Shown: positions 22,733 to 31,183 of the stretch, piece by piece
Layout: each line of letters begins with the position of its first letter
How positions within the stretch are numbered: the first letter of the stretch is position 1
The notes under the pieces: model-generated
The model's database searches: none
Seen by the model: the letters and a program-made list of their open reading frames with translations, nothing else
What the model was told of the DNA's origin: nothing
Program-made: the position numbers and the translations under genes
Source: JBLIDK01 sp047632595
GTDB taxonomy: Bacteria > Bacteroidota > Bacteroidia > Sphingobacteriales > Sphingobacteriaceae
Length of the DNA stretch: 40,267 nucleotides
Direction of reading: 5' to 3'
NCBI GenBank assembly: GCA_047632595.1
Contig: JBLIDK010000018.1
Coordinates: forward strand, 1 to 40,267

Positions 22733-23299
22733 ATGAGCAAGCTAAAATTGGAACATGCACATACAGAACAGTCGTTAATACAAGGATGTATCGATGAAGA
22801 AAGAGTTTGTCAAAAGCTTTTATTCGAGATTCACTCTCCTTTTTTAATGGCTATTTCGTATCGCTATGCTGGTAACAGAGTAGATGCTGAAGACATTTTG
22901 CAAGATGCATTTGTAAAAATTTTTCAAAAAATAACTACGTTCCAAAATCAAGGGAGTTTTGAAGGATGGTTAAAACGTATTACCGTTAACACCGCCTTAG
23001 AACATCTTCGAAAAAAAATACAGCTTGTTTCAATAACTGAAATGCCAGAAATGGAAACAACTAATCCAACCCCAATTCAACATCTTCAGAAAAAGGATAT
23101 GATGAACCTTATAAAAGAATTAAGTGATGGTTGCAGAGTCGTTTTTAATTTATTTGTGGTTGAAGGATACAAACATCAAGAAATAGCAAAAATACTAGAC
23201 ATTAGCGTTGGAACGTCAAAATCGCAATTAAATAGAGCAAAAGAACTGTTAAAAAAGAAAATAAATTTCATAGAAAGGAGTGAGAAACATGGAAGATAA
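22733..23299 (+). CDS. ECF-type RNA polymerase sigma factor
   Basis: 188 residues, sigma-70 group 4. Region 2: AISYRYAGNRVDAEDILQDAFVKIFQ with GSFEGWLKRITVNTALEHLR; region 4: SDGCRVVFNLFVVEGYKHQEIAKILDISVGTSKSQLNRAKELLKK (outline of the helix-turn-helix). It lacks region 3, as expected of ECF factors. It starts 53 bp after the response regulator gene and overlaps the next gene by 11 bp, so sigma and downstream membrane protein are translationally coupled. It probably controls its own operon and envelope genes. Confidence 0.95.
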   Translation: MSKLKLEHAHTEQSLIQGCIDEERVCQKLLFEIHSPFLMAISYRYAGNRVDAEDILQDAFVKIFQKITTFQNQGSFEGWLKRITVNTALEHLRKKIQLVSITEMPEMETTNPTPIQHLQKKDMMNLIKELSDGCRVVFNLFVVEGYKHQEIAKILDISVGTSKSQLNRAKELLKKKINFIERSEKHGR

Positions 23300-24134
23300 C
23301 TTAGACAAACAATTATTTAATTCATTTCGTGATGAATTAAGCGATGCTACTATGAAACCTTCAGCCGGAGTTTGGAAAGTGGTTGAAAAATCTCTTGATT
23401 CCGAAAAGAAAATTATTCCATTATGGCCAAAGCTATTGGCAGTGGGTGTTGCAGCTTCGTTAGTGCTATTATTGTTTTTATGTATTCCCAAAACTGAGCA
23501 AATCCAATCGCACAAAACTATTATTAAGCCTAAAAATTTAGCAGAGAAGGTGATTTTAGCCCCTACTCCTGTTGAACCAACTCTAATAATCAAAAAAAGT
23601 AAGCAAACAGCACTTGTAACTACAAAAAAAGCTAAGCTACAAACTGACCATGCTAAGGCAGCGGAGCCCTTTTCAGCAACCGCTTTGCTAAGTGAAACGG
23701 ATAACAGTCGCATAGATGAAATCGATGCTTTGAGTAATTCGTCACTAGCTTACGATGATCCTTCTAAGAACAATTCAAAACCACAGATTCAGAATAACAT
23801 AAGTGTCTTGGGAATTGAAACTGCAATTGCTGCGGATGATAATCTAGAAGAAATTGCTGAATCGCGAAGTGAAGAAGCACCCAAATCAAAATCGCTGTCA
23901 AGAGTTACAACTGAAGTTAAACCTCCTGTGAATTCATTGGATTCAGAATTGCAAACTGCAAAGAAAACGGTGAATATAAATACTGGAAAAGACCTAGCAA
24001 CAATTGCTAGCAATTTACTATTCAAAAACAATGATAATATTACTTATAAACATGAGGTAACGCCTGACAATAAAACATTTAGAACTAAAATTAAGCTTGG
24101 ATTTATTGAAATAAACAGAATTAAAAACAAATAG
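23289..24134 (+). CDS. Putative anti-sigma factor, single membrane helix
   Basis: 281 residues from the ATG at 23289. This start is chosen because the strong Shine-Dalgarno run AAAGGAG (23274-23280) lies 8 bp before it, an unusual strength in this genome; a GTG at 23280 would be inside that run. The cytoplasmic part (1-46) holds MKPSAGVWKVVEKSLDSEKK, a segment common in small Bacteroidota proteins that sit behind ECF sigma factors. One membrane helix at about 47-66 (PKLLAVGVAASLVLLLFLCI) is followed by a periplasmic stretch rich in Lys, Ser and Asp with low complexity. No zinc-binding HxxxCxxC motif is present. The anti-sigma role is inferred from place and topology, not from a recognised domain. 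Confidence 0.65.
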   Translation: MEDNLDKQLFNSFRDELSDATMKPSAGVWKVVEKSLDSEKKIIPLWPKLLAVGVAASLVLLLFLCIPKTEQIQSHKTIIKPKNLAEKVILAPTPVEPTLIIKKSKQTALVTTKKAKLQTDHAKAAEPFSATALLSETDNSRIDEIDALSNSSLAYDDPSKNNSKPQIQNNISVLGIETAIAADDNLEEIAESRSEEAPKSKSLSRVTTEVKPPVNSLDSELQTAKKTVNINTGKDLATIASNLLFKNNDNITYKHEVTPDNKTFRTKIKLGFIEINRIKNK

Positions 24135-24136
24135 AA

Positions 24137-25153
24137 ATGAAAAATTATATACTAATAATAGCCCTATCCTTTTTTACCAGCACTTTTGCTCAAGGCAATG
24201 ACAAAGAAATATACAAGAAGTCTCCCGATGATATCACTGTTAAGAAAAGTGACTTAAGAATCATCATTACCTCCTTAATGGATGAAGTAGAGTCTCAGTT
24301 AAAAGCATCACTTTCTGAAGAAGATTTTAAGGCAAATTTTGATCAAAGCTTTTACGACCGCTTAGAAGCTCAGTTAATGGCTAATCTTAACATTAAAAGC
24401 AAAAAACCAGGTGATACTACTATTATCAAAATTGGAAGAACAACCATTAACATGGTTGATGGGGATATCGACAATGTTAAAATGAGTAAAGATGATGACG
24501 ATGATAATATAAACGTTACCAAAAATAAAACTACTACAGTTGAAGTTAGGCATGGTTTTGATGTTGGCCTAAACTCCTTTTTATTTAATGGTCAAGTATC
24601 TTCAGATCAAGGGAATTTATTGGAGTTAAATCAAGGTAAGTCAATTGAATTTGGATTACATATTTTCAATACCTCTTTTAACATAATTGGAGATAACCTT
24701 GAGATAGCGGCTGGATTGGGCTTTAGATTTAACAATTACCATTTTTCAAATAATGTAGGCTTGCAAAACAGGCAAGATTCTGTAACGGTTATTCAAGAAT
24801 CAATTAACTTTGACAAGAACAAACTAAGTGCTCGTTACATTAATTTTCCAGTAATGCTAAAAATTAACGGAAACGAAAAAGACGGAAAACGCTGGTTCTT
24901 ACACTCTGGAGCTGATTTTGCATTTTTAATTAATGGAAAAACAAAGCAAAAAAGTGACGAGCTAGGTACAGTAAAAATTAAAGATGACTTTAACTTAGCT
25001 CGCACTAATACAGCTTTATTTGCACGTATTGGCTATTCAGATGTTTCAATATACGTTAGATACCCTTTAAGCTCTCTTTTCGCTCAAAACCAAACTGAAA
25101 CGTATAAAACTATTGAACCAGTAGCAATAGGATTGACTTTTGGCTTGAATTAA
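24137..25153 (+). CDS. Outer-membrane beta-barrel protein
   Basis: 338 residues. Signal peptide 1-18 (IIALSFFTSTFAQG). The first part is helical and acidic with a run KDDDDDNINVTKNK near 118-131; from about 140 the sequence alternates hydrophobic and polar residues as a small barrel does (GFDVGLNSFLF, FGLHIF, NLEIAAGLGFRFNNYHF, INFPVMLKI, FARIGYSDVSIYVRYPL, and an ending VAIGLTFGLN). The outline resembles Bacteroidota porin-like PorT or outer-membrane-beta-barrel proteins of the same size. It starts 2 bp after the putative anti-sigma gene and so belongs to the ECF operon. It may be the operon's envelope output. Confidence 0.75.
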   Translation: MKNYILIIALSFFTSTFAQGNDKEIYKKSPDDITVKKSDLRIIITSLMDEVESQLKASLSEEDFKANFDQSFYDRLEAQLMANLNIKSKKPGDTTIIKIGRTTINMVDGDIDNVKMSKDDDDDNINVTKNKTTTVEVRHGFDVGLNSFLFNGQVSSDQGNLLELNQGKSIEFGLHIFNTSFNIIGDNLEIAAGLGFRFNNYHFSNNVGLQNRQDSVTVIQESINFDKNKLSARYINFPVMLKINGNEKDGKRWFLHSGADFAFLINGKTKQKSDELGTVKIKDDFNLARTNTALFARIGYSDVSIYVRYPLSSLFAQNQTETYKTIEPVAIGLTFGLN

Positions 25154-25210
25154 TTGAGCTTTTGTTAAAAATTATTGGATTAACCTAAAGCCTATTTATT
25201 AAAGGGTTTG

Positions 25211-25227
25211 TATGTTTGTTACAAACA
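25211..25227 (+). promoter_or_regulatory. Candidate -7 element and operator of the efflux operon
   Basis: TATGTTTG (25211-25218) fits the -7 consensus; no TTG stands 18-23 nt upstream. It overlaps a perfect palindrome of 15 bp, TGTTTGTTACAAACA (25213-25227, arms of 6 bp around TTA). A repressor there would cover the -7 box, and transcription would begin about 25225. Confidence 0.5.
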
Positions 25228-25251
25228 AAAGATGTGGATTAAACATTAGTT

Positions 25252-25264
25252 GTTTGTAACAAAC
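25252..25264 (+). promoter_or_regulatory. Second palindromic operator-like site
   Basis: GTTTGTAACAAAC, the reverse complement of the core of the first site (5-bp arms around TAA), 38 bp further on and 5 bp before the ATG of the ABC exporter. The two matching palindromes in front of a drug-efflux operon look like sites for a TetR- or MarR-type repressor; no such regulator is encoded in the window. Confidence 0.5.
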
Positions 25265-25268
25265 TTTT

Positions 25269-27080
25269 ATGGCCCGAAGAGCAGCATTAAACAGTAATCA
25301 AAAACAAGAAGAAATTGAAAAAGTAAAGTTTAGTAAGGAATCATTTCATAAGCTTCTTACACTTTTTAGATACCTTCACCCCTACAGAGTTAAATTCATT
25401 ATTGCCATGTTATTATTAATGGCAGGTAGCTTAACATCCCTACTTTTTCCATATGTAATGGGGAAATTAGTAGATAGTGCTATGGTTGAAGATAAAATTG
25501 GCTTTTTCACCGACATTAATCGTGTAGCATTCTTATTAATGGGTATCATTTCTGTTATGGCTACCCTATCCTTCTTTAGAATCATCTTATTTGTTCAAGT
25601 TGCAGAAAAAACCACGGCCGACTTACGAACCGATACTTTCTTTAAAATCATTAAGCTTCCAATGGAGTTCTTTTCAAAACGACGAGTTGGTGAGCTTCAT
25701 AGCAGAATTACGGCCGATTTATCTCAAATTCAAAACACCTTAACAAGTGTTTTAGCTGAAGTAATTAGACAAATTCTTGTTTTAATAGGTGGTATCATCT
25801 TCTTAACCTTTGTATCAGGAAAACTAACCTTAGTAATGCTTGCCGTTTTGCCAGTTCTAATTGCATTTGCTGTGTTTTTTGGTCGATATATTCGAAAAAT
25901 AAGCAAAGATGCACAAGATAAATTGGCTGATTCAAATATTATTGTTGAAGAAACTCTACAAGGAATTGCCAACGTAAAAGCCTTTGTTCGTGAACGATTT
26001 GAAATGAATCGTTATGTGAAAGTTATTCAAGAAGTGGTTACAATTTCCATTCGCGGGGCAAAATATAGAGGAGCATTTGCTTCATTTATGATATTCTCGC
26101 TTTTTGGAGCCATAATAGCTGTAATATGGTATGGTGCTCACATGGTTGAGGACAAATTGATAACCTTTGGTGATTTAACTGCATTTATCCTGTATAGCAC
26201 ATTTGTAGGTTCTGCTATGGGTAGTTTCGCCGATTTATATGCCCAAATACAAAAGACATTAGGTGCAAGTGAGCGGGTTTTAGAAATTTTAGATGAAAAA
26301 TCGGAGTCGGAATTTGATGACATGAAAATTACCAAGAAAATTACAGGTGATTTAGAATTTAAAGATGTTTCATTTCAATATGAAAGTCGAAAGGATGTGC
26401 AGGTATTACACCAGGTAAACTTTAGAGCCAAGGCTGGCAAAAAAATAGCAATTGTTGGACCAAGTGGTGCTGGTAAATCGACTATTACCAACCTAATATT
26501 AGGTTTCTATAATCCATCAAGTGGTAAGCTGCTTTACGATGGAAAAGATGCTAGCGAGTATTCTATTACTGATATCCGTCAACAATGTGCTATAGTTCCA
26601 CAAGATGTAATACTTTTTGGAGGTACTATAAAGGAGAATATTTTATATGGTAAGGTTGAAGCTAGTCAAAGTGAAATTGAAGAAGCTGCACGTCAAGCTA
26701 ATGCACACCAATTTATAAGCGAATTTCCTGAAGGCTATGAAACTATAGTTGGTGAAAGAGGAATTAAACTGAGCGGCGGTCAGAGGCAGCGTATTGCAAT
26801 TGCACGAGCCATACTTAAAGATCCTTCCATATTAATTTTAGATGAAGCTACAAGCTCGCTAGACTCTGAATCAGAGAAATTGGTACAAGAATCCTTAGAG
26901 ATTTTAATGAAAGGGCGAACATCCATCATAATTGCTCACCGCTTATCAACAATCAGAGAAGCCGACAACATTATTGTTCTTGAAAAAGGAAGAGTGGTTG
27001 AATCTGGAACCCATGATGAATTAGTAAAAGTAACAGAAGGCTTATATCGTCATTTGAGCAAACTCCAATTCGACTGGTAA
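25269..27080 (+). CDS. ABC exporter, fused permease and ATPase
   Basis: 603 residues, type IV (B-type) ABC exporter half-transporter that works as a dimer. Six membrane helices lie within about 42-325 (e.g. FIIAMLLLMAGSLTSLLF, VLIGGIIFLTFVSG). The ATPase follows: Walker A GPSGAGKST (397-405), Q loop PQDVILF, signature LSGGQ (501-505), Walker B ILILDE (521-526), switch His in IAHRLST. No peptidase domain. It is closest in plan to the lipid/drug exporters of the MsbA/Sav1866 type, but the substrate is unknown. The ATG at 25269 lies 5 bp after a palindrome. The MATE gene begins 6 bp beyond its stop codon, so two unrelated exporters share one operon. Confidence 0.92.
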   Translation: MARRAALNSNQKQEEIEKVKFSKESFHKLLTLFRYLHPYRVKFIIAMLLLMAGSLTSLLFPYVMGKLVDSAMVEDKIGFFTDINRVAFLLMGIISVMATLSFFRIILFVQVAEKTTADLRTDTFFKIIKLPMEFFSKRRVGELHSRITADLSQIQNTLTSVLAEVIRQILVLIGGIIFLTFVSGKLTLVMLAVLPVLIAFAVFFGRYIRKISKDAQDKLADSNIIVEETLQGIANVKAFVRERFEMNRYVKVIQEVVTISIRGAKYRGAFASFMIFSLFGAIIAVIWYGAHMVEDKLITFGDLTAFILYSTFVGSAMGSFADLYAQIQKTLGASERVLEILDEKSESEFDDMKITKKITGDLEFKDVSFQYESRKDVQVLHQVNFRAKAGKKIAIVGPSGAGKSTITNLILGFYNPSSGKLLYDGKDASEYSITDIRQQCAIVPQDVILFGGTIKENILYGKVEASQSEIEEAARQANAHQFISEFPEGYETIVGERGIKLSGGQRQRIAIARAILKDPSILILDEATSSLDSESEKLVQESLEILMKGRTSIIIAHRLSTIREADNIIVLEKGRVVESGTHDELVKVTEGLYRHLSKLQFDW

Positions 27081-27086
27081 TTAAGT

Positions 27087-28403
27087 ATGACCTGGAAAGA
27101 GCATTATAAGAAAATCATAGCAGTAGCCTTACCAGTTTCTATTGGTCAGTTGGGGCATATATTGGTGGTTTTGGCTGATAGTATTATGATAGGTCAGTTG
27201 GGAGCGGCCCCTTTGGCTGCAGCATCCTTTGCAAACAGTATTTTTCTAATGGTTTTTATTTTTGGCTACGGCATAAGTTTTGGAGTAACTCCCTTGGTAG
27301 CTGCTGCAGATGGAAAGAATGACACTGCCGAAAGTGGAAAACTACTAAAAAACAGTTTTTTATTAGCATTGATGGCAGGAACAACCTTGTTTCTAATTGT
27401 AGAGTTGGTTAGACCACTCCTTCCTTTCATGGGTCAAGAAGCAATAGTTGTGCAGCTTGGCTCGCCCTACTTTGCCTTATTAGGCTTAAGTATGGTTCCT
27501 CTTATGCTTTTTATGTTTTGCAAGCAATTTGCAGAAGGCTTGAGCCTAACCAAATACGCTATGATTGTTTCTATAGTTGGAAACCTTTTGAATGTATTTT
27601 TTAATTATCTGTTGATTTTTGGTAACTGGGGATTCCCAGAAATGGAATTAAAGGGAGCTGGATGGGCAACTTTTAGCGCCCGTTTGCTTATGGCAATTGC
27701 TATGGTCGTATACATTTTTTTCCATAAAGATTTTCATAAATACCTTGTGGTAAAAGTTAAGTTTAGTATGGTTGAAATTCGTAAAATATTAACAATAGGC
27801 ATTCCTTCAGGAATTCAATTTATATTTGAAGTTGGAGCTTTTGTTGTGGGAGCAATTATGATTGGTTGGATTGGTGCTACAGAGCTAGCTGCACACCAAA
27901 TAGCTATTAGTTTGGTAGCCTCCACTTATATGGTTGCAACAGGTATTGCGGCGGCGGCTACCGTTCGTGTTGGGAATGCTTTTGGTAGAAACGACCTGAA
28001 ATCTGCAAGGAAAGCAGGTTTTTCATCTTTTCATTTAAGTTTAATATTTATGGGTTGTGGAGCCATTGTGTTCATACTCGGGAATTCCGTTTTTCCCACT
28101 TGGTATATTGACAACCAGAAAGTAATAGACATTGCATCTTCCCTCTTTATTATCGCTGCATTTTTTCAATTAAGTGATGGTTTACAGGTAGTTGGGCTTG
28201 GTGCATTGAGAGGGCTTACAGATGTAAAAATCCCTACAATTGTTACTTTCGTAGCTTATTGGGTACTCGGTTTAAGTTCTAGTTACCTTCTTGCCTTTAC
28301 TTTTAATCTAGGAGTTCAAGGTGTTTGGTATGGCTTTATTATTGGACTAAGCTCTGCTGCATTAATGCATGTTTTGCGTTTCAATTATTTAACTAAACAG
28401 TGA
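27087..28403 (+). CDS. MATE family multidrug efflux pump
   Basis: 438 residues with 12 membrane segments, two homologous halves. First half opens IIAVALPVSIGQLGHILVVLADSIMIGQLG, outline of the MATE N-terminal motif; the second half repeats it near residue 235 (IPSGIQFIFEVGAFVVGAIMIGWIG outline). It exports cationic drugs or metabolites in exchange for sodium ions or protons; which ion and drug cannot be read here. It follows the ABC exporter by 6 bp, hence same transcript and probably same regulation by the palindromes at 25213 and 25252. Confidence 0.92.
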   Translation: MTWKEHYKKIIAVALPVSIGQLGHILVVLADSIMIGQLGAAPLAAASFANSIFLMVFIFGYGISFGVTPLVAAADGKNDTAESGKLLKNSFLLALMAGTTLFLIVELVRPLLPFMGQEAIVVQLGSPYFALLGLSMVPLMLFMFCKQFAEGLSLTKYAMIVSIVGNLLNVFFNYLLIFGNWGFPEMELKGAGWATFSARLLMAIAMVVYIFFHKDFHKYLVVKVKFSMVEIRKILTIGIPSGIQFIFEVGAFVVGAIMIGWIGATELAAHQIAISLVASTYMVATGIAAAATVRVGNAFGRNDLKSARKAGFSSFHLSLIFMGCGAIVFILGNSVFPTWYIDNQKVIDIASSLFIIAAFFQLSDGLQVVGLGALRGLTDVKIPTIVTFVAYWVLGLSSSYLLAFTFNLGVQGVWYGFIIGLSSAALMHVLRFNYLTKQ

Positions 28404-28483
28404 TATCGACTTTTTTCAAATTAAACTTAGCATTAGTATAACCTTTGCTTGCTTTATCATATACAACAAGTTATCAATTATTT

Positions 28484-29296
28484 ATGGACATATTATTAGA
28501 GCAATCTCAAGAATATTTATTGACTTACGGCCCAAAACTTTTAATGGCTTTGGCTACCCTGTTTTTCGGGCTATGGGCAATTAAACAAATAGTAAAAGGT
28601 AGTGGAAAGGCAATGAATAAGAACAATGTGGATGACTCACTTAGACCCTTTCTTAAAAGATTACTTAGTGCTGGACTTAAGGTGCTGTTAATTGTATCGG
28701 TTATTAGCATGATTGGAGTTAAAACAACCTCGTTTGTAGCTATTATTGGTGCAGCTGGTTTGGCTGTTGGACTTGCTTTGCAAGGAAGTCTCTCAAATTT
28801 TGCTGGTGGAGTATTAATTTTAATTCTAAAGCCTTTTAAAGTAGGTGATTTTATTGAATCTGTAGGCTATTCTGGAACAGTTCAGGCAATTCAAATATTT
28901 TATACCATTGTGAAAACACCTGATAACAAAATCACAACCATTCCAAATGGTAAACTTGCCAATTCAGCTGTAGTAAACTATTCTACAGAAGAATTACGCC
29001 GAGTGGATATGATATTTGGTATTGGTTATGATGATGACATAGATCTAACCAAAGAAACTCTTTTCGAATTAATTGCAGCTGATAGTCGCATACTACAAGA
29101 TCCAAAACCACAAGTTGTTATGGCAGAACTTGGTGATAGCTCAGTGAACTTTAAAGTCCGTGTTTGGGTTAAAAATTCAGATTACTGGCCAGTAAACTTC
29201 GATATGCATGAAAATGTGAAGAAAACATTTGACAAAAAGGAAATTTCAATTCCTTTTCCGCAGCGAGATTTACATTTACACCAAGTTTCTAATTAA
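28484..29296 (+). CDS. Small-conductance mechanosensitive channel (MscS family)
   Basis: 270 residues from the ATG at 28484; an upstream TTG at 28445 would add 13 residues that match nothing and is not used. MscS plan: three membrane helices (about 13-34, 55-75 and the pore helix TM3 about 80-110 with GLAVGLALQGSLSNFAGGVLILILKPF), then the beta domain with VGDFIES ... GTVQAIQIFYTIVKTPDNKITTIPNG outline, and the C-terminal alpha/beta domain. Opens at high membrane tension to relieve osmotic downshock. Convergent with the Nudix gene, whose stop codon it overlaps by 4 bp. It stands 80 bp after the MATE gene and may have its own transcript. Confidence 0.92.
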   Translation: MDILLEQSQEYLLTYGPKLLMALATLFFGLWAIKQIVKGSGKAMNKNNVDDSLRPFLKRLLSAGLKVLLIVSVISMIGVKTTSFVAIIGAAGLAVGLALQGSLSNFAGGVLILILKPFKVGDFIESVGYSGTVQAIQIFYTIVKTPDNKITTIPNGKLANSAVVNYSTEELRRVDMIFGIGYDDDIDLTKETLFELIAADSRILQDPKPQVVMAELGDSSVNFKVRVWVKNSDYWPVNFDMHENVKKTFDKKEISIPFPQRDLHLHQVSN

Positions 29297-29904
29297 TCGG
29301 CTAGTATTTTAAGAATCTCTTTAATGTTAGGATAGGATTTGGAGAAGTACTTTGGTAAATCTGATTTAGAAACCCAAATTGCTGCTTCAATTCCTTCTTC
29401 TGCTTGTGGTACTAGGTCTTGCTTCGGACAAATCATGTGGTACCAATAACTCTTTTTAAGCACCTTCTTTTTCTTTATTTTATAGGTATGAAGTGTACAT
29501 AAAAAGAAAGACTTTACCTTAAGCTCACTAACTCCACATTCTTCCTCAACTTCTCTTTTAGCTCCTGCTTTTCGAGTTTCGCCTTTTTCTATTTTCCCTT
29601 TGGGTAAATCCCAATATCCTTTACGATAAATTAAAAGAAATTCTCCTAATTCATTCTGAACCACTCCGCCTCCAGCTCTTATAAAGGTGTAATAATCAAC
29701 TAATTTATTATATAATTTTCGTTTAGACGGATAATCGTAACGAATTTTCTTTCGCTTTTTTATTCGCGTTGACTTTTCTTCAACCCATTGTAGATCGAGT
29801 CTATTAAAAGGGTTCAGGCCCTTTTTACTTAGAATTCTCACTTTTCTTTTTCTATGAAAAATTAGGGTTATTTTATTAATATGAATTTTAAAGGTCCTGG
29901 CCAT
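29293..29904 (-). CDS. Nudix hydrolase with basic N-terminal extension
   Basis: 203 residues. The Nudix box is intact: G103 ... E109 ... R117 E118 V119 E120 E121 E122 C123 G124 (GX5EX7REUXEEXGU). The fold begins at about residue 75 (FIRAGGGVVQN) and includes YWDLPKGK, the approach to the box. The 74 residues before it are strongly basic (many KR runs, e.g. STRIKKRKKIRYDYPSKRK), which suggests binding to nucleic acid or to the ribosome rather than free nucleotides only. Nudix enzymes cleave nucleoside diphosphates linked to another moiety; the substrate is not known here. Alone on the minus strand between the mscS-like gene and pyrE. Confidence 0.9.
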   Translation of the reverse strand: MARTFKIHINKITLIFHRKRKVRILSKKGLNPFNRLDLQWVEEKSTRIKKRKKIRYDYPSKRKLYNKLVDYYTFIRAGGGVVQNELGEFLLIYRKGYWDLPKGKIEKGETRKAGAKREVEEECGVSELKVKSFFLCTLHTYKIKKKKVLKKSYWYHMICPKQDLVPQAEEGIEAAIWVSKSDLPKYFSKSYPNIKEILKILAD

Positions 29905-30036
29905 TTTTAGTACTAAACTCTGCTAAGGTAGGCTCTTAATTTTGGCAACCATTCTTGTTTTTATCCACCAATATTGAAAACAATAAAAATTAACATTCAT
30001 TTGAGAACTATTCCTTTATAGTATTAGTAATTTTCC

Positions 30037-30044
30037 TACTTTTG
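30037..30044 (+). promoter_or_regulatory. Candidate -7 element of pyrE
   Basis: TACTTTTG matches TAnnTTTG and ends 4 bp before the pyrE ATG, so the message would start at or very near the start codon. No TTG lies at the usual -33 distance. Confidence 0.45.
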
Positions 30045-30048
30045 ACAT

Positions 30049-30690
30049 ATGCATAATTATGATGAAATATCTGCAAAAGTAGCTGAACAATTGTTACAGA
30101 TAAAAGCAGTTAAATTAAGTCCTACAAAGCCTTTTAAATGGGCTTCTGGTTGGAATTCTCCTATTTATTGCGATAACCGTGTTGCTTTATCTTACCCACA
30201 AGTAAGAACCTACCTTCGCCAAAAATTTGCCACATACATTTCTGAAGAATACAGCAGTGCTGATTGTATTGCTGGAGTGGCAACTGGAGGAATTGCAATT
30301 GGCGCCTTAGTTGCTGAAGAATTAGGATTACCATTTGTATATGTTCGTGCAAAAGCCAAGGCACATGGAACTCAAAATCTTATTGATGGTGAATTAACAC
30401 CAGGTTGGAAGACCGTTGTTATTGAAGATCTTATATCTACAGGGAAAAGTAGTTTAAATGCGGTAGAAGCATTGAAAGAAGCTAATGCTAAAGTATTAGG
30501 TATGACCGCTATATTCACTTATGGATTTTCTGTTGCAGAAAAAAACTTTGAAAAAGCTGCTTGTCCACTTTATACCTTAACAGATTATCACAAACTTTTA
30601 GAAGTAGCTCAAGAACATGGTTATCTAAACTCTGAGTACTTTGAAACCTTGCATGAATGGAGAGAAGCGCCAGAAAAATGGAATAAATAA
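30049..30690 (+). CDS. pyrE: Orotate phosphoribosyltransferase
   Basis: Fifth step of pyrimidine synthesis: orotate plus PRPP gives OMP. 213 residues, typical type I PRTase. The PRPP loop VVIEDLISTGKS is at 123-134, the catalytic Lys region RAKAKAHG at 100-107, and the N-terminal FKWASGWNSPIYCDNR motif at 29-44 binds substrate. It opens an operon with the SRPBCC gene, whose ATG shares a base with the pyrE stop codon (TAATG). Confidence 0.96.
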   Translation: MHNYDEISAKVAEQLLQIKAVKLSPTKPFKWASGWNSPIYCDNRVALSYPQVRTYLRQKFATYISEEYSSADCIAGVATGGIAIGALVAEELGLPFVYVRAKAKAHGTQNLIDGELTPGWKTVVIEDLISTGKSSLNAVEALKEANAKVLGMTAIFTYGFSVAEKNFEKAACPLYTLTDYHKLLEVAQEHGYLNSEYFETLHEWREAPEKWNK

Positions 30691-31079
30691 TGGGAAAAAC
30701 TACCTTTTCAGGAAAATCTGATATCAATACTTCTGTTCAACAGATGGTTACATTTTTACAAGATACCAACAACCATGAGCAGTTAATGCCTCCAAACATT
30801 ATTAATTGGAAGAGCACTAGCGAAGAATGTTCGTTTGAATTGAAAAACATGGCTAAATTAACTATGGCTATTCAAGATAAAATGGACAATGGTGTACGTA
30901 TCGTTCCAAAAGGTAAAGCCCCTATTTCAATTGAGTTAGAATGGCTAGTTACAGATACTGAAGTAACTCTTAACCTTCATACAGAACTAAATCCTTTTAT
31001 TAAAATGATGGCACAAAAACCCTTGCAAGAGTTGGTTGATTACCAATGCGCCAAACTGTCTACTTTAACCATAGATTAA
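30690..31079 (+). CDS. SRPBCC (START-like) fold protein
   Basis: 129 residues. The alternating strand pattern, an early helix (VQQMVTFLQDTNNHEQLMPPN), middle strands and a long C-terminal helix (FIKMMAQKPLQELVDYQCAKL) fit the SRPBCC/polyketide-cyclase hydrophobic-pocket fold. These bind hydrophobic ligands; which one is unknown. The start overlaps the pyrE stop codon by one base, so translation is coupled and the pair is often found together in Bacteroidota. No signal peptide, so cytoplasmic. Confidence 0.8.
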   Translation: MGKTTFSGKSDINTSVQQMVTFLQDTNNHEQLMPPNIINWKSTSEECSFELKNMAKLTMAIQDKMDNGVRIVPKGKAPISIELEWLVTDTEVTLNLHTELNPFIKMMAQKPLQELVDYQCAKLSTLTID

Positions 31080-31099
31080 CTGCCTTTTTGTCGCTTAAC

Positions 31100-31131
31100 T
31101 TGTTGTTTATCTGACATCTAGTCTATTTTTG
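31100..31131 (+). promoter_or_regulatory. Promoter of clpB
   Basis: TTG at 31100-31102 (or 31103-31105) followed after 21 (or 18) nt by TATTTTTG (31124-31131). Start of transcription near 31138, leader about 46 nt. It lies in the 104-bp gap between the SRPBCC gene and clpB. Confidence 0.6.
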
Positions 31132-31183
31132 ATCTATTTTTCACTTTGGATAGATATTTGAGCGTTTATAAAAAACACATCAA

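Noticed and set aside
23249..23713. Open frame of 154 codons on the minus strand over the putative anti-sigma gene
   Set aside because: No family resemblance, and the plus-strand gene fits the operon with its own ribosome site.
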